From an uncultured Anaeroplasmataceae bacterium (GTDB lineage Bacteria > Bacillota_I > Bacilli_A > Acholeplasmatales > Anaeroplasmataceae): DNA of 64,000 bases. Below the pieces are notes generated by a model that was given only the letters and a program-made list of their open reading frames with translations, did no database searches and had not been told where the DNA came from. A program made the translations under genes and the position numbers. The stretch is taken from positions 70,656-134,655 of the forward strand of contig CAKQEA010000004.1 in the NCBI GenBank assembly GCA_934229785.1. The letters are read 5' to 3'. Numbering within the stretch: position 1 is the first letter of the stretch; each line of letters opens with the position of its first letter. This document shows, in pieces, positions 34,623 to 43,802 of the stretch.

Positions 34623-35240
34623 TTACTTTCTATATTTTCCAAAATATTTTTCTTCAGCATCTAATCTCGCTTTTATTGCATCTTCCTTAGAATCAAACCT
34701 ACCAAGATTATGATTAATCCTTTGGAATGTAATTTGTGCAACCCATTTATTTCTTTTAGAATCATAAGAAACTCCAGTAATTCCAGATGAATTATTCTTA
34801 TTCCTTCTTCTTGTTTCTTTGATTGCTGATATCATAGTACCATCAACTAATCCTTTATCAAATGACCTAACTGATAATTTATTCTCTTCATTCTTACAAC
34901 CGCAAGACACCTTTTGACCAGTTGTTAACAAATTAGTTGGAGCCTCACAAATATTTCCACAATCGCATTTACATCTCCAATATGTTTTATTGTTTCTTCT
35001 TCCAATATAATCAACAACAACTAATCTTCCAAATCTTTCACCTATTAAATTCTTAATCTTATGTTTAAGACATCCACAGGATTTAATATGACCAGTATGG
35101 AGTTTATTGACATTGACCTCTTTTAAATTCCCACAATCACATTTGCATAAATAAATCCAAATATCATTAGAATTTTTTCTAGACTTGCTTAAGACAGTAA
35201 GCCTTCCATACCTTTTGCCTACCTCATCCAAGATGCTCAC
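34623..35240 (-). CDS. Zinc-ribbon repeat protein with C-terminal AP2 DNA-binding domain
   Basis: 205 aa. Two tandem modules of about 55 residues contain (I/F)GRL(T/V)V, then CKCDCGN, then SCGC (about 10-58 and 67-115), a zinc-binding pattern common in phage and homing-endonuclease-associated proteins. The C-terminus (about 150-205) is an AP2 domain: SSGITGVSYDSKRNKWVA, LGRFDSKEDAIKARLDAE. No HNH or GIY-YIG nuclease is present, so it is probably a DNA-binding relic or regulator of mobile origin. The start may be GTG 35240 or, better spaced after AGAGGTG, TTG 35231. It lies beside a tRNA gene at the island's right edge. The region 35241-35485 is AT-rich with nothing else recognisable. Confidence 0.8.
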   Translation of the reverse strand: MSILDEVGKRYGRLTVLSKSRKNSNDIWIYLCKCDCGNLKEVNVNKLHTGHIKSCGCLKHKIKNLIGERFGRLVVVDYIGRRNNKTYWRCKCDCGNICEAPTNLLTTGQKVSCGCKNEENKLSVRSFDKGLVDGTMISAIKETRRRNKNNSSGITGVSYDSKRNKWVAQITFQRINHNLGRFDSKEDAIKARLDAEEKYFGKYRK

Positions 35241-35485
35241 CTCTAAACACTATTATATACCTAACCAATTAATTATGCTAGACCATCTAACCCAAGTGTA
35301 TCAAAGTTTTAGTCCTAATTTTGGGCATTTTTAGACATTTCGACTCCCCCTCAAATGACCATTTTATTAGCATATACCCTACTTAAAACTATTAAAATAA
35401 TACACATTGTTTATATAGATAACTCAATCGAACTCTAATTATAATAAAAAAATGGCTTAAAATAGCCAAAAATGCCTCTAAAATG

Positions 35486-35517
35486 CAAAAAAAAGACCGA
35501 TATTTGTGTATCAGTCT
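35486..35517 (-). terminator. Terminator of the tRNA gene
   Basis: AGACTGATA (35517-35509) pairs with TATCGGTCT (35502-35494), followed by eight T on the minus strand, just downstream of the tRNA 3' end. Confidence 0.88.
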
Positions 35518-35530
35518 TTTAGTTCTTTCA

Positions 35531-35605
35531 TGGTGCCCCAACTCGGAATCGAACCAAGATTAAAGCCTTACCATGGCCTCGTAATAACCATTATACTATT
35601 AGGGC
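35531..35605 (-). tRNA. tRNA-Thr (anticodon GGT), CCA encoded
   Basis: 75 bases on the minus strand. The acceptor arm GCCCTAA/TTGGGGC pairs fully (one G-U), with discriminator A and encoded CCA. The anticodon arm AGGCC/GGCTT has loop ATGGTAA with anticodon GGT at 34-36. The T arm CTTGG/CCGAG carries loop TTCGATT. The D arm is short (GTA/TAC) and base 32 is A rather than the usual pyrimidine, so it is slightly unusual. It marks the right edge of the accessory region, where tRNA genes often serve as integration landmarks. Confidence 0.88.
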
Positions 35606-35609
35606 AGGG

Positions 35610-35631
35610 ATTAGATAGTTTTCTATCTAAT
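35610..35631. other. Perfect hairpin just upstream of the tRNA
   Basis: ATTAGATAG-TTTT-CTATCTAAT is a perfect 9-bp stem between the pnuC remnant and the tRNA 5' end. On the plus strand it is followed by a T-rich run; on the minus strand (the direction of transcription here) it is not. It could be a processing or terminator element. Confidence 0.4.
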
Positions 35632-35657
35632 CTTTATTTTTTAATTATTAAATAATT

Positions 35658-36312
35658 TTAAATCTTTTCTCCTTTTTTCCAACATATGAAACCATATAGA
35701 TCATTAAAAAATAAAATAACAAAATTAACAACAACAGGTATATATATTGGATTTTCAATTGCCGAAAAATCCACAATATTATTAAAACAATATCATTAGA
35801 CGCATAGCCTAAAGCATAATAAGATGTTTTAAGCAAAGTAAGTGAAGCTGCAAGAAAACTTGTTGTTATTGATATTGTACTAAAAACAATATTAGGAGTA
35901 TTTAATTTTTTTAATATTAAATAAAACACAAATGTAATTAATCCTCCAAATAATTACTATATCAATAATATATTTGCTTTTTAATTTTTGAATTTTTACT
36001 TCATTACCATTTCCACTTGGATTTTTTAGCCAAGTAATTGTTGAAGAAACAGTCATTGGAAGTGACATACCTAAATAGGTTATCACCACGATAACAATAA
36101 AATCTATACGATATTATACTATATAAAACTCTTAATATTATTACATTTGACCAAACATTCCCTTTAACTATAAATACTAATAATAACTCCAATTATAGCT
36201 GCAATTAATGTTAGAATATCAAAACTTTGTGAAAATAAATTTGAAATTATTATTATAGTTAGGGATAGTATCCAAAATCCCCATTCAGTTCTTGTTAAAT
36301 TTTAAAATGGAT
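35658..36312 (-). pseudogene. pnuC: Frameshifted pnuC (nicotinamide riboside / NMN transporter)
   Basis: Joining three frames on the minus strand rebuilds a PnuC-type protein: LTRTEWGFWILSLTIII, FDILTLIAAIIGV, FIVKGNVWSNVI, ITYLGMSLPMTV, TWLKNPSGNGNEVKI, LNTPNIVFSTISITTSFLAA, YYALGYASNDIVLIILWI and NDLYGF near the C-terminus, ending at TAA 35660-35658. An in-frame TAA lies near the start and several frame changes (about 36185, 35935, 35760) break it, so it cannot make the transporter. The family imports NAD precursors. Decay suggests salvage through this route is dispensable or handled by another copy. Confidence 0.8.
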
Positions 36313-36326
36313 TACTATTTTCCTCT

Positions 36327-36360
36327 CCTTATATGAAATATTTTTTTATTTCATATAAGG
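36327..36360 (-). promoter_or_regulatory. 14-bp perfect inverted repeat covering the pnuC ribosome site
   Basis: CCTTATATGAAATA (36327-36340) pairs perfectly with TATTTCATATAAGG (36347-36360) around a six-T loop. On the minus strand the 3' arm runs into AAGGAGAGG, the remnant ribosome site of pnuC, so the hairpin could hide it. It lacks a T-run after the stem, so a simple terminator of the ABC gene at 36399 is less likely but not excluded. Confidence 0.45.
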
Positions 36361-36398
36361 ATCTAAAATAGGTATTCTTCTAGCACTTATTATCATAA

Positions 36399-38168
36399 TT
36401 AGCCTCTATTTTCAAACTGAAGCTTATAAAGCTTATAATAATAGCCCTTTTGCTTTAACAATTCCTGATGGTTACCACGTTCAATTATTTCTCCATGCTG
36501 TAAAACTATTATTTGATCAGCATGTTGAATTGTTGATAATCTATGAGCAACTACTAGCATTGTTCCAATATTTTTAATTTTTTCTAACGACTCTTGAATT
36601 AATACCTCTGTTTCAGTATCAATATTTGCTGTTGCTTCATCTAAAATTAAAATTTGTGGTTTATGAAGAACAGTTCTTGCAAAAGATAATAATTGTCTTT
36701 GTCCTTGAGAGAAATTTTCTCCTCGTTCAATAACTTCTTCATTCAATCCCTTTGGCAATTTATTAATAAATGAATCAGCATTTACATACTTACAAGTAGA
36801 CATAATATCAGTATCGCTATATGATTCATCATGAAGTGTTATATTATCCTTTATTGTTCCTGAAAATAAAAATACATCCTGAAGCATCTGCCCAATAGCA
36901 TTTCTTAAAGATTTAATCTTAATATTTGTTATATCAATATCATCAATTAAAATCTGGCCCTTTTGTATCTCATAGTTTCTAACAATTAATCCTAATATTG
37001 TTGTTTTTCCTGCTCCTGTAGCCCCAACAAAGGCTGCAGTTTCTTTAGGATTAATTACAAATGAAACATCCTTTAAAATCCAATCATCACCCTTGTAGGC
37101 AAACCATACATTTCTAAATTCAATTTTCCCATCAATTTTATCAATTTCAATAGCATCAGCCTTATCTCTAACCTCAGGCTTTACATCCATCAAATTAAAC
37201 AAACGTTCTGAGGCTGTAAATGCTTTTTGAAGATTATTTAATTGATCAGCTAAATTTTGAATTGGGTTAAAGAAATTAGATAAGTACATATAGTAGGCAA
37301 CAATGCCACCACCTGTCATATTAAATAAAATACCAAAATAAAAACAAGCCGCAACTGATAAAATATAAATTAAGGTAATAAATGGTCTATAAATACCAAA
37401 AGCAACAACAACATTAAATCTAGCCTTACGAAGTGATTGATTTTTTTCAGTGAACTCTAAATCCTTAAATTTTTGTTGATTAAAAATTTGAGTAATTTTC
37501 ATACCACTTAAATTTTCATTTAAATAGGTATTTAAATCTGAAATACATCTTCTTTCATTTCTGAAAATTTTACCAATAATCTTTGAAAATGTAAAAGACG
37601 TTATTGAAACAATAACAACTGGAATAAGCATGATAAGAGAAAGCTTCCAATTTAAAAAATACATTACAGCATAAACGCCAATTACCATTAAAATATTTTT
37701 AATTACATTAACTAAAACATTTGTAAACAAATCACTCATTGATTGAGTGTATGAAGCTACTCTTGTTACAAGTGAACCAACAGGCATCTCATCAAATTGG
37801 TTTTGACTCATATTTTCTATATGAGAAAAAACATCCATTCTTAAAGAATATATTATTCTTTGACCTGCACGCTGTAAAATCATTGATTCAATATACAAAA
37901 ATCCCATATTAACAGCACTTATAACAAAATATAAAATTGACATTATTAATATGTATGAATATTTTAAATTATCAAAATTAGTTAAAGAATCAGTAATATT
38001 TTGAACAATAATAGGTAAGCATAAATTTAACCCAACATTTAAAACAAGAAGAATTAACGCTAATATAAAAGATAATATTTCAGGTTTTACATACTTCATT
38101 GTTCTTTTAAACAAAATTCCAATTGGAATTTTTTTATCGCCCTTAAGCTTCATTAATTCATCTTCCAT
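36399..38168 (-). CDS. ABC exporter (permease-ATPase), second subunit
   Basis: 589 aa from ATG 38168, eight bases after GGAGG; an earlier in-frame start adds ten residues. Six membrane helices (about 20-310) precede an ATPase domain with Walker A GATGAGKTT, signature FSQGQRQLLSFAR and Walker B ILILDEATANID, with D-loop and H-loop (VVAHRLST). The start overlaps the upstream exporter gene by 11 bases. The pair resembles heterodimeric exporters such as YfiB/YfiC, LmrCD or BmrCD, giving multidrug or lipid export. This subunit has the canonical Glu after Walker B. Confidence 0.92.
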   Translation of the reverse strand: MEDELMKLKGDKKIPIGILFKRTMKYVKPEILSFILALILLVLNVGLNLCLPIIVQNITDSLTNFDNLKYSYILIMSILYFVISAVNMGFLYIESMILQRAGQRIIYSLRMDVFSHIENMSQNQFDEMPVGSLVTRVASYTQSMSDLFTNVLVNVIKNILMVIGVYAVMYFLNWKLSLIMLIPVVIVSITSFTFSKIIGKIFRNERRCISDLNTYLNENLSGMKITQIFNQQKFKDLEFTEKNQSLRKARFNVVVAFGIYRPFITLIYILSVAACFYFGILFNMTGGGIVAYYMYLSNFFNPIQNLADQLNNLQKAFTASERLFNLMDVKPEVRDKADAIEIDKIDGKIEFRNVWFAYKGDDWILKDVSFVINPKETAAFVGATGAGKTTILGLIVRNYEIQKGQILIDDIDITNIKIKSLRNAIGQMLQDVFLFSGTIKDNITLHDESYSDTDIMSTCKYVNADSFINKLPKGLNEEVIERGENFSQGQRQLLSFARTVLHKPQILILDEATANIDTETEVLIQESLEKIKNIGTMLVVAHRLSTIQHADQIIVLQHGEIIERGNHQELLKQKGYYYKLYKLQFENRG

Positions 38169-39966
38169 CACTACTACCTCCTTCAACTTCACGTTCAAGC
38201 TCTTGAAGATAAACCATTCTTTGGTATGTAGGAGATATTTTTAATAGCTCATTTGGAGTTCCAAAAGCTTCTAAATTGCCATCATCAAGTACTAAAATTT
38301 TATCTAAATGAGAAACAGTTGAAACACGTGAAGCAATTACAATTGTTGTTTTACCATTTCTCTTTTCTTTAATATTCTTTAAAATAGTCTCTTCAGTCTT
38401 AACATCAACTGCTGATACAGAATCGTCCATAATCATTATAGGAGAATCCTTAATGTAAGCTCTTGCAATAGAAATTCTTTGTTTTTGTCCACCAGATAGA
38501 GAAACTCCACGTTCACCAGAAATTGTATCATAGCCATTTTTGAAATTAACGATATTATCATGGACATCTGCAAATATTGCTGCATTTTGAATTGCAACTC
38601 TATCTTTTTTTCTATCAGAAAATGCAATATTATTATAAATTTTATCACTAAACAAAAAATTATCTTGTGGAACATAGGCAATTGAATTTCTAATTGATGT
38701 TATATCACAATCCATTATGTCATGACCATCAATTAATATACTTCCCTTATCAACATTGTATAAACGAAGGAGTGAATTAACAAGTGTTGTTTTACCACAA
38801 CCTATTTTACCAATTATACCTATTGTTTCACCAGGTAATATTTCAAATGTTATATCATTTAATGACTTAACATCATCAGCTGCATCAGGATAATGAAATG
38901 AAAAATGATTAAATGTAATTTTACCACTTACATTTTCTAAAACATAAGGATTTTTTGGATTTTTAATATCCTCATTAGCATCTAAGAAAGCCTGTACACG
39001 CTTTAAGGAAGCTTTACTTCTACTGCGCATAGCAACAATTTGTCCCATTGCAATTAATGGCCAAATAAGTGTGTCAAAATAGCCTGTAAACGTTACAAGA
39101 TCACCAGCATCCAGATTAACTGTATGATTGAAAATTACCATTGGGTTCCCACTAAGGGTTGAATATACTGCCCATCCTCCAATACCTAAGCACATTGCCA
39201 TTATAGCAGCAATAATTAATTCAATTAAAACATCAAAAATAACAGAAATTCTAGCAAATGAAACATTCATATCTTTATTCTTTCTTGCTATTTTAGCAAA
39301 AGCATGTAATTCAGATGTTTCCTTAACAAAGGCCTTAATTACTCTAATACCAGTAAACGTTTCTTGAGTAAAATCATATAAATTATCAAAAGCCTCTTGA
39401 CGCTGTGTCCATTTCATAGACATATATTTTTCAACAAGAGTACCCCAAATAATAATTAAAATCATTGGAATAAAAACAATAATTGATAACGCCCAATCCA
39501 TTTTAATCATACGAATTATAACCAAAACACCTAAGAAAACTGCGTCAACTAGAGTAACAGTACCAAAACCACAATACTCTTCAATTGTTTCCAAATCTGT
39601 TGTAAACCAGCTCATTATTGAGCCAACCTTATTTTCATGATAATATTTTTGAGACAATCTCTCACTTTTTAAAAACATTTCATGTCTTAATCCAGCTTCA
39701 ATTCTTTGCGATGCGCTAAACAATGTGAAACGCCATAGCATTCTTCCTAAAAACATGACAACCGCAATACCAACGACATAAAGTACAATTCTTGAAACCT
39801 CATCCATCATATTAGCTGGCTTATCATTTACAATATTTACTAAACTACCTAAAAATTCAGGAATAAATAGCTGTACATAATCAACCGCAATTAAAGCTAG
39901 AATACCAACAAGATAAAGAACAAAATATTTCTTATAATACTTAAACATATATTTATTAAATAACAT
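38158..39966 (-). CDS. ABC exporter (permease-ATPase), first subunit
   Basis: 602 aa from ATG 39966 (AGAGG well spaced; a GTG nine bases earlier is less likely). Six N-terminal membrane helices are followed by the ATPase: Walker A GKIGCGKTT, Q-loop YVPQD, signature LSGGQKQRISIARAY and Walker B IMIMDDSVSAVD. The residue after the Walker B Asp is Asp, not the catalytic Glu (DD instead of DE), as expected for the degenerate site of heterodimeric exporters, and the switch His is missing (VIASRVSTV). It pairs with the overlapping downstream subunit. Confidence 0.92.
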   Translation of the reverse strand: MLFNKYMFKYYKKYFVLYLVGILALIAVDYVQLFIPEFLGSLVNIVNDKPANMMDEVSRIVLYVVGIAVVMFLGRMLWRFTLFSASQRIEAGLRHEMFLKSERLSQKYYHENKVGSIMSWFTTDLETIEEYCGFGTVTLVDAVFLGVLVIIRMIKMDWALSIIVFIPMILIIIWGTLVEKYMSMKWTQRQEAFDNLYDFTQETFTGIRVIKAFVKETSELHAFAKIARKNKDMNVSFARISVIFDVLIELIIAAIMAMCLGIGGWAVYSTLSGNPMVIFNHTVNLDAGDLVTFTGYFDTLIWPLIAMGQIVAMRSRSKASLKRVQAFLDANEDIKNPKNPYVLENVSGKITFNHFSFHYPDAADDVKSLNDITFEILPGETIGIIGKIGCGKTTLVNSLLRLYNVDKGSILIDGHDIMDCDITSIRNSIAYVPQDNFLFSDKIYNNIAFSDRKKDRVAIQNAAIFADVHDNIVNFKNGYDTISGERGVSLSGGQKQRISIARAYIKDSPIMIMDDSVSAVDVKTEETILKNIKEKRNGKTTIVIASRVSTVSHLDKILVLDDGNLEAFGTPNELLKISPTYQRMVYLQELEREVEGGSSDGR

Positions 39967-40076
39967 TATCTTCACCTCTATTCATATTTAAACATTAAAC
40001 TTAATTTTAAATAAAATTAAAAAAATCTCAAAATTTCTCACCAAATATATGCATTTTATCACAATCCTTATAAAGT

Positions 40077-40096
40077 AAAAAAAGCATAATTATGCT
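40077..40096 (-). terminator. Terminator overlapping the end of the DAHP synthase gene
   Basis: AGCATA/TATGCT palindrome (40083-40096) with T-run on the minus strand (40082-40077). The final codons and stop of the gene (stop 40092-40090) form part of the stem. Confidence 0.75.
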
Positions 40097-41136
40097 TTTT
40101 TATCATTTCTTCTTAAATCAGCAAGCTCTAAAATAAGCTTCTCAGTCTTTTCCCAACCCAAACAAGGGTCAGTAATTGATTTACCATACACTCCGCCATC
40201 AACATGCTGATTACCATCTTCAATATACGATTCAATCATTAAACCTTTAACCATTTTGCGAATATCAGCATTATGTCTTGTTGAATGTAAAACCTCTTTA
40301 GCTATACGAATTTGTTCTAAGTAATTCTTACCTGAATTAGAATGATTACAATCAATAACTAAAGCAGGATTTTGAAATTTATCAGCCGTATAATGCTTAC
40401 ATAATAAAGCAATATCCTCATAGTGATAATTAGGATTTGATTCACCATGCTTATTTACATAGCCTCTTAAAATCGCATGAGCTAAAGGATTACCAAATGA
40501 TTCAACCTCCCAGCCACGGTAAATAAATGTGTGTCCAAATTGAGCTGCACGAATTGAGTTAAGCATAACTGTTATATCTCCACTAGTTGGATTTTTCATT
40601 CCAACGGGAATAGTTAAACCTGAAGCCACTAAGCGGTGTTCTTGATTTTCAACACTTCTTGCTCCAACAGCAACATATGATAAAATATCATTTAAATAAC
40701 GATAATTATCAGGATAAAGCATCTCATCAGCTCCACTAAAGCCTGTTTCTTTTAAAACATTCATATGAAGCTTACGTATTGCAATAATACCCTTAAGCAT
40801 ATCAGATTCCTTTGTTGGATCAGGCTGATGAAGCATTCCCTTATAGCCCTCACCTGTTGTTCTAGGCTTATTAGTATAAACTCTAGGGACAATTAAAATT
40901 GCATCCTTAACCTTATCTTGAACAACTCTTAATCTTTTAATATAATCAATTACAGCATCCTCTCTATCAGCAGAGCATGGACCAATAATTAATAATAATC
41001 TATCATCTTCACCTGCGAAAATCTTTTTAATTTCCTCATCATTTTTAGCCTTAATACTAGCTAAATTATCATCAAGTGGATACATTTTCTTAATTTCTTG
41101 AGGAATTGGAAGTTTTCTTTTAAAATCCATATTCAT
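40090..41136 (-). CDS. aroF: 3-deoxy-7-phosphoheptulonate (DAHP) synthase, class I
   Basis: 348 aa, full length for the AroFGH type. Conserved segments are LLLIIGPCSADREDA, the PEP-contacting IVPRVYTNKPRTTGEGYKG, GARSVENQEHRLVASGL, GMKNPTSGD, DCNHSNSGK, and the metal-site Cys/His/Glu/Asp set (C in GPCS, H in DCNHSN, E in MIESYIEDG, D in SITDPCLGW). It catalyses condensation of PEP and erythrose-4-phosphate, the first step to chorismate and aromatic amino acids. It is monocistronic. No feedback leader is visible. No other shikimate genes are in the window. Confidence 0.96.
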   Translation of the reverse strand: MNMDFKRKLPIPQEIKKMYPLDDNLASIKAKNDEEIKKIFAGEDDRLLLIIGPCSADREDAVIDYIKRLRVVQDKVKDAILIVPRVYTNKPRTTGEGYKGMLHQPDPTKESDMLKGIIAIRKLHMNVLKETGFSGADEMLYPDNYRYLNDILSYVAVGARSVENQEHRLVASGLTIPVGMKNPTSGDITVMLNSIRAAQFGHTFIYRGWEVESFGNPLAHAILRGYVNKHGESNPNYHYEDIALLCKHYTADKFQNPALVIDCNHSNSGKNYLEQIRIAKEVLHSTRHNADIRKMVKGLMIESYIEDGNQHVDGGVYGKSITDPCLGWEKTEKLILELADLRRNDKKA

Positions 41137-41348
41137 AATACAAAATACCTCTTTTTCAAAAATAAGTGTTCCTTATAATTTTATCACAAATATATTCAAA
41201 AATAAAGAAAAATTATCGAATTAAAAACAATCATTTTAAATAAAAATTATATTTTATTTATTTTAAAATAATGTATTTTTTTATTATAAAATTCGAAATA
41301 ATATTAATAAATATAATAATAATTTAAAAAAATACATTACATTAAATT

Positions 41349-42449
41349 CTAATAGGTATAATTTAAATCTTTTTCAGCTGTTTTTATTATATTGGATAAT
41401 ATTCCCATCATGAACATAGAAATTACCAAACTAGAACCACCATATGAAACAAATGGCAACGTTACTCCTGTTACAGGTATTAAACCAATTACAACCGCAA
41501 TATTTATAAAAACTTGAATCATCAATAAAGAAATAAAACCAAATGATAAATATTTAGCAAAATAATCATCAACAGCCTTTGCAGTTATATATCCAATATA
41601 AATAATCATAAAAAATAACGCTAAAACGAAAAGTCCACCAATAATCCCCAATTCTTCACAAATAATCGCAAAAATAAAATCATTTTGAGGCTCTGGCAAA
41701 TAAAAATACTTTTGTTTACTATTGAATAAACCATAACCAAACAACGAAGCTGGAGATATTGCATATAATGATTGAATAATTTGAAATCCAGAGCCAAGTG
41801 GATCAGCCCATGGATTAATAAAAGATACAATTCTATCTAATCTATATGGTGCCATAATAATCATAACTACCAATCCTAAACAAGCAATAGCTCCTCCAAT
41901 AACAATATTTTTCATTTGAATACCATCTATAAATAAAATAGAAACAATAGTAATCGTTAAAATAAAGCCACTTCCAAAATCAGGTTGTAGCATAATAAGT
42001 CCAAATATAAATATAACAACAAGCATATATAAATAAAAATACTTATTCTTTTTCATAATACCTGGATTATTGGATAAAAATTTAGAAGTAAAAATAATAA
42101 ACCCAATCTTCATAAATTCAGCTGGTTGAATCGAAAAATCACCAATTCCAATCCAACTTCTTGCACCACCACGTACTATACCAATACCAGGAATCAAAAC
42201 AATAATTAATAAAATTAAACAAACTAAAAAAATATAATTTGCCCATTTTTTCCAAAATAAAAAATTAATTTTTGATGCTACTATAAACATAATAATACCT
42301 AAAACTAAAAAAATTGATTGTCTGATTAAATAATAATATTTATTACCAGTCTTATATAATGCCCAAATACTTGATGAAGAATATATCATAATAAGACCAA
42401 TTCCTATAATTAAAAATAAGCATAAAATAAAGAGCTTATACTTTTTCAT
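41349..42449 (-). CDS. ftsW: FtsW/RodA/SpoVE family lipid II glycosyltransferase
   Basis: 366 aa from ATG 42449 (GGGTGA upstream; the first in-frame start four codons earlier has no site). About ten membrane helices contain the SEDS signature elements GGARSWI, DPLGSGFQIIQSLYAI, GYGLFNSKQKYFYLPEPQNDFIFAII and IPVTGVTLPFVSYGGSSL, which are FtsW/SpoVE-type. It polymerises peptidoglycan with a partner class B PBP in septal growth. It is proof that the cell makes a wall. It is followed by 212 bases of AT-rich sequence before the DAHP synthase gene. Confidence 0.9.
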   Translation of the reverse strand: MKKYKLFILCLFLIIGIGLIMIYSSSSIWALYKTGNKYYYLIRQSIFLVLGIIMFIVASKINFLFWKKWANYIFLVCLILLIIVLIPGIGIVRGGARSWIGIGDFSIQPAEFMKIGFIIFTSKFLSNNPGIMKKNKYFYLYMLVVIFIFGLIMLQPDFGSGFILTITIVSILFIDGIQMKNIVIGGAIACLGLVVMIIMAPYRLDRIVSFINPWADPLGSGFQIIQSLYAISPASLFGYGLFNSKQKYFYLPEPQNDFIFAIICEELGIIGGLFVLALFFMIIYIGYITAKAVDDYFAKYLSFGFISLLMIQVFINIAVVIGLIPVTGVTLPFVSYGGSSLVISMFMMGILSNIIKTAEKDLNYTY

Positions 42450-42496
42450 AGTATCACCCATTAATTTTATGCTTTATTTATTACATTAATACATAA

Positions 42497-42529
42497 AATT
42501 CTTCCAAGTCTTATCAGCTTGGAAGAATT
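42497..42529 (-). terminator. Terminator between the 42532 gene and ftsW
   Basis: AATTCTTCCAAG pairs perfectly with CTTGGAAGAATT; the following T-run on the minus strand is weak, so some read-through into ftsW is possible. Confidence 0.6.
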
Positions 42530-42531
42530 CT

Positions 42532-42981
42532 CTATTTTTCTTTTACTAAATAATAATGCTTATCAGCCTTTATAACATTAACTTCAGTAACATTTGGATC
42601 AAGCATATATTTTGTAGCCTTTCTTTCATAGGCAACGCCATCAAGAACAACCTCTACTACCTCAGGACTTACTGAATCAATATAATAAGGTTTATCCTTA
42701 AAAATTAAAATTGAATTTTTCTTTAGCTCATGCTCACCATATGCTACAAAGCAATTATCATTTAAATAGCCATAGATAGTATCAGGTAGAATATTACCAC
42801 TATAAATAGTAGCCTCCTCATTGTCATTTCTAAATTTATTATCAATTTTCATTTCTAAAACTGAATTACTTACTGATTCCTTAGTTTTTTTAAAGAATTT
42901 AGAAAAAGCATTTTCCTTTTTTTCTTCCTTAACATCTTCTGCTACTGCTTTACCTTCAATTATTTCTTTTTCCTCACTCAT
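42532..42981 (-). CDS. Conserved hypothetical cytosolic protein
   Basis: 149 aa from ATG 42981 (AAGGAAG well spaced; an upstream start adds ten residues). The N-terminal third is highly charged (EEKEIIEGKAVAEDVKEEKKE) and probably flexible. The rest (about 65-149) looks like a compact beta-rich domain with YGYLNDNCFVAYGEHELKKNS. No family is recognised. It lies 16 bases after the DUF1653 gene and is the last of a five-gene cluster (CBM20-like, flavin reductase, DUF1653, this). Confidence 0.6.
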   Translation of the reverse strand: MSEEKEIIEGKAVAEDVKEEKKENAFSKFFKKTKESVSNSVLEMKIDNKFRNDNEEATIYSGNILPDTIYGYLNDNCFVAYGEHELKKNSILIFKDKPYYIDSVSPEVVEVVLDGVAYERKATKYMLDPNVTEVNVIKADKHYYLVKEK

Positions 42982-42997
42982 AACTAATACTTCCTTT

Positions 42998-43243
42998 TTA
43001 TTTAACAACACTTTCTATTTTTTGAAGCTCAAAGCGATATTTTTGAGTTACTAACGGATATTTTTTATGATCTACCTCACTTAAAAACATCTCAAGTGGC
43101 CTAACCCATAAACTTCCATCGCCATATAATCTTCTATATACAACCATTCGATTTTTAGTTTCAGAATCATATGCAATATCCTCAACTAAGTAGTAATCGC
43201 CTTTAAAATGACGATATATTCCTTTAATAACTAATTCATTCAT
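42998..43243 (-). CDS. DUF1653-domain protein
   Basis: 81 aa, nearly the whole domain: [48 protein letters not shown], the textbook DUF1653 sequence (YRHxKG, SET, VVYRxLYG, WVRPxxMF). The function is unknown; the fold is small and beta-rich. Its ATG overlaps the stop of the flavin reductase gene (ATGA). Confidence 0.9.
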   Translation of the reverse strand: MNELVIKGIYRHFKGDYYLVEDIAYDSETKNRMVVYRRLYGDGSLWVRPLEMFLSEVDHKKYPLVTQKYRFELQKIESVVK

Positions 43244-43794
43244 AAATATTTTTTACCATCAGAAAAAGCATGACCAACAATATCTCCAAGCTTAATATAA
43301 TTATGCTTAACTGGATCATATGTAATGATATTTAACTTCATTGGATCAATTTCACCATTTTCATCAAGTACAGATTCATCAGCTGAAACATTAACAATAT
43401 TTGCAACAACCTGAAGATTATCATTAATTGATACAACCTTGCACTCTAACGTTAAGGCAAACTCACTAATAATAGGGGCATTTACCTTATCAGCTTTTTC
43501 AACATGTAGATTACAAGCCTCAAGCTTATTAGGAATCTTATTACCTGAAACTAAGCCCAAATAATCAGCCTCACAAATATGCTTACTATCAGCAAATGAA
43601 ATAGTAAATTCACCATTTCTTTTAATATTATCTGTTGTTTTATGCTCAGCTAAATTGATTTGAACCTGATTATAATCAACAATTCCACCCCATGCTGCAT
43701 TCATTGAATTAGCACTGCCATCCTCATTGTAAGTATTGATTAATAAAACAGGCATTGGATAAAACCATGTTTTTACACCAAAATTTTTTCTCAT
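43240..43794 (-). CDS. Flavin reductase family protein
   Basis: 184 aa. It has the split-barrel flavin-binding fold pattern: [50 protein letters not shown], then [11 protein letters not shown] and ALTLECKV. Such proteins bind FMN and transfer electrons from NAD(P)H or act as small oxidoreductases. GGTGATGG precedes ATG 43794, 8 bases after the CBM20-like gene. The partner is unknown. Confidence 0.88.
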   Translation of the reverse strand: MRKNFGVKTWFYPMPVLLINTYNEDGSANSMNAAWGGIVDYNQVQINLAEHKTTDNIKRNGEFTISFADSKHICEADYLGLVSGNKIPNKLEACNLHVEKADKVNAPIISEFALTLECKVVSINDNLQVVANIVNVSADESVLDENGEIDPMKLNIITYDPVKHNYIKLGDIVGHAFSDGKKYL

Positions 43795-43802
43795 ACCATC
43801 AC

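Noticed and set aside
15410-35300. The heptamer TGGTCTA recurs in several intergenic gaps of the island (15411, 18080, about 34475, about 35285)
   Set aside because: A seven-base word of this composition is expected several times by chance in a window of this size, and flanking bases are not conserved.
36004-36192. Short overlapping ORFs of 62 and 65 aa at 35892-36192
   Set aside because: They are frames of the decayed pnuC gene, not independent genes.
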